Positions 5,518 to 6,220 of a DNA stretch of 6,220 bases are shown here, in pieces (position 1 is the stretch's first letter; every line of letters begins with the position of its first letter). Under the pieces are notes generated by a model. That model searched no databases. It had not been told where the DNA came from and saw only the letters and a program-made list of their open reading frames with translations. The DNA comes from Rhodobacteraceae bacterium UBA6273 (GTDB taxonomy: Bacteria; Pseudomonadota; Alphaproteobacteria; Rhodobacterales; Rhodobacteraceae), in assembly GCA_002440625.1 (NCBI GenBank), contig DJUV01000188.1:1-6220 (forward strand). Direction: 5' to 3'. A program made the translations under genes and the position numbers.

Positions 5518-6108
5518 ATGATCCCGATCGTCATCGACGCGCTCAGACGGGACAATGAACGCGGCTTCGGTCACTTGACCCGCAACCGCTTGGCAGCCCC
5601 CGCCGCTCACGGCACAGGTCTCCATAACACGCTCCTCTGCGACCGGGACCCCGAACGCCCGGTCCCGGCCAGTGTCGATGTGGTGATCGGTTGCTGACCT
5701 TCATTGGCGGCACCGCAGGCGCCCGTTTCCGGGACAATGTCGCGAAATTGCAGGAAAGCGGTCGCGCCGCAGCCGGCGCTTGCGGCAGGGTCAGCTTTGC
5801 CGGAGAGCTTGACGACGAGGAAATGGCGGCGCCTCTTGATCTCTCCGCCGCGCTCGTGATGTCCTCGCCTTGGGAAGGCTTCGGGCTTTCCGCGCTCGAA
5901 TCCAAGTCCTGCGCCGTGCCGGCCCTCGCCTCCGAACGTGGCAACCGGCTGGAAGCGGCGGGCGACGGCGGCCTCTGCTTTGATCCGGCGACCGGCAACG
6001 CTCGCCGCCGATGCGACCCGCCTCCTGACCGAGCCGGGCCTCGCCGCTGCACCAGCTCGGACGCCGGAGCTTCTTCGTTGTCCAAATACCCTGGGGGTCC
6101 GGGGGTAA
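5518..6108 (+). pseudogene. Decayed GT4 glycosyltransferase gene (internal deletion and frameshift)
   Basis: An ATG at 5518 opens a 59-codon frame (stop 5695-5697) whose protein (MIPIVIDALRRDN, then G-F-G-H-L-T-R and L-L-C-D-R-D-P) resembles the N-terminal strand and glycine loop of GT4 enzymes. From about 5694 a different frame carries the GT4 C-terminal domain directly: L-T-F-I-G-G-T, G-R-V-S-F-A-G-E-L-D-D-E-E, then W-E-G-F-G-L-S-A-L-E with the E-x7-E motif, and G-D-G-G-L-C-F-D-P. The roughly 150-200 residues that should join the two halves are absent. Near 5997-6000 the frame shifts again: the expected helix T-L-A-A-D-A-T-R-L-L-T-E-P-G-L (from 5998) continues in the frame of the N-terminal part and stops at TAA 6106-6108 inside the terminator hairpin. 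The usual C-terminal end is also missing. A full enzyme cannot be made. Its motifs differ from the intact GT4 gene next door, so it is a different GT4 type and not a recent copy. The family call is firm for the C-terminal half and weaker for the N-terminal half. Confidence 0.75.
5641..5670. repeat. GC-rich inverted repeat in the GT4 remnant
   Basis: CCGGGACC (5643-5650) is the exact complement of GGTCCCGG (5661-5668), with a 10-nt loop. A G-C pair outside one mismatch extends it to 5641-5670. It lies about 25 bp before the point where the remnant jumps from N-terminal to C-terminal domain sequence. Confidence 0.45.
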
Positions 6109-6117
6109 AACCCCCGG
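6099..6117. terminator. Hairpin terminator shared by convergent manC and GT4 remnant
   Basis: CCGGGGG (6099-6105) and CCCCCGG (6111-6117) form a perfect 7-bp stem with loop TAAAA. The hairpin begins 12 nt after the stop of the gene on the minus strand and is followed there by ACCCCCAGGGTATTTGG. An adjoining CTGGGGGTCC can compete for pairing with the CCCCC arm. There is no long T-run, so termination may be weak or act as a 3'-end stabiliser. Because it is symmetric it may serve both strands. Confidence 0.6.
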
Positions 6118-6129
6118 CGCTCGCCGCGG

Positions 6130-6220
6130 TCAGGTCCGCCCGAATTCATCCTCGATGCGGATGATGTCGTCTTCTTCAAGATAGGTCCCGGTCTGCACCT
6201 CGATGATCTCGACCGGGATG
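6130..6220 (-). CDS. manC: C-terminus of mannose-1-phosphate guanylyltransferase / mannose-6-phosphate isomerase (5' part outside window)
   Basis: The minus strand enters from the right edge and reads 29 codons to TGA at 6130-6132. The peptide (I-P-V-E-I-I-E-V-Q-T-G-T-Y-L-E-E-D-D-I-I-R-I-E-D-E-F-G-R-T) is the characteristic end of the cupin-type phosphomannose isomerase domain of the bifunctional ManC/AlgA/CpsB/XanB family, whose usual form is I-E-V-Q-x-G-x-Y-L-G-E-D-D-I-x-R-x-E-D. Such enzymes make mannose-1-phosphate into GDP-mannose and often also isomerise fructose-6-phosphate to mannose-6-phosphate. One difference is Glu where Gly is common before E-D-D. The gene ends at the hairpin terminator (6099-6117). 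Only the tail is visible, so the nucleotidyltransferase domain is inferred from family architecture; a stand-alone isomerase cannot be fully excluded. Confidence 0.8.
   Translation of the reverse strand, partial: IPVEIIEVQTGTYLEEDDIIRIEDEFGRT

Noticed and set aside
5543..6179. 180- and 190-codon minus-strand open frames over the GT4 remnant
   Set aside because: Both run antisense to recognisable GT4 sequence, and one passes through the terminator hairpin. Neither shows a family motif.

Overview
This is a GC-rich window from what is most likely an alphaproteobacterium, probably Rhodobacterales. The evidence is the strong G/C preference at third codon positions, purine-rich Shine-Dalgarno sites 6-8 nt before the starts, and a terminator-like CCGGGGG hairpin beside a CCCTGGGGGTCC / GGGTATTT motif that I recall (from memory, not checked) as common after Rhodobacterales genes. 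The content is a fragment of a surface-polysaccharide or glycan biosynthesis locus next to an unusual secreted protein.

Layout from left to right. Positions 1-538 (minus, running off the left edge) encode an exported protein with a signal peptide, two 46-residue Cys-pair repeats at an exact 65-residue period, and the start of a Gly/Asn-rich tail. Positions 539-908 are non-coding and hold a strong hairpin directly before that gene's ribosome binding site, a second long inverted repeat, and a possible terminator of the upstream gene. Positions 909-2909 (minus) hold a two-gene unit: a Gfo/Idh/MocA-type NAD(P)-dependent sugar oxidoreductase, then a GT2-like glycosyltransferase with a hydrophobic C-terminus, 27 nt apart. 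A 161-bp divergent intergenic region follows. Positions 3071-4141 (plus) encode an extended-SDR NAD-dependent epimerase/dehydratase, converging with 9 nt between stops on a GT4 glycosyltransferase (4151-5284, minus). Next come a 233-bp region with several dyad symmetries, the decayed remnant of a second GT4 gene (5518-6108, plus), a shared hairpin terminator, and the last 29 codons of a mannose-1-phosphate guanylyltransferase / mannose-6-phosphate isomerase (ManC/AlgA type) entering from the right on the minus strand.

Taken together, ManC would supply GDP-mannose, the oxidoreductase and the epimerase would modify nucleotide sugars or sugar intermediates, and the GT2 and GT4 enzymes would transfer sugars to an acceptor. 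The role in a shared pathway is inferred from proximity. The two least explained parts are the repeat-containing secreted protein with its structured leader, and the collapsed second GT4 gene, which suggests that this locus is being remodelled.
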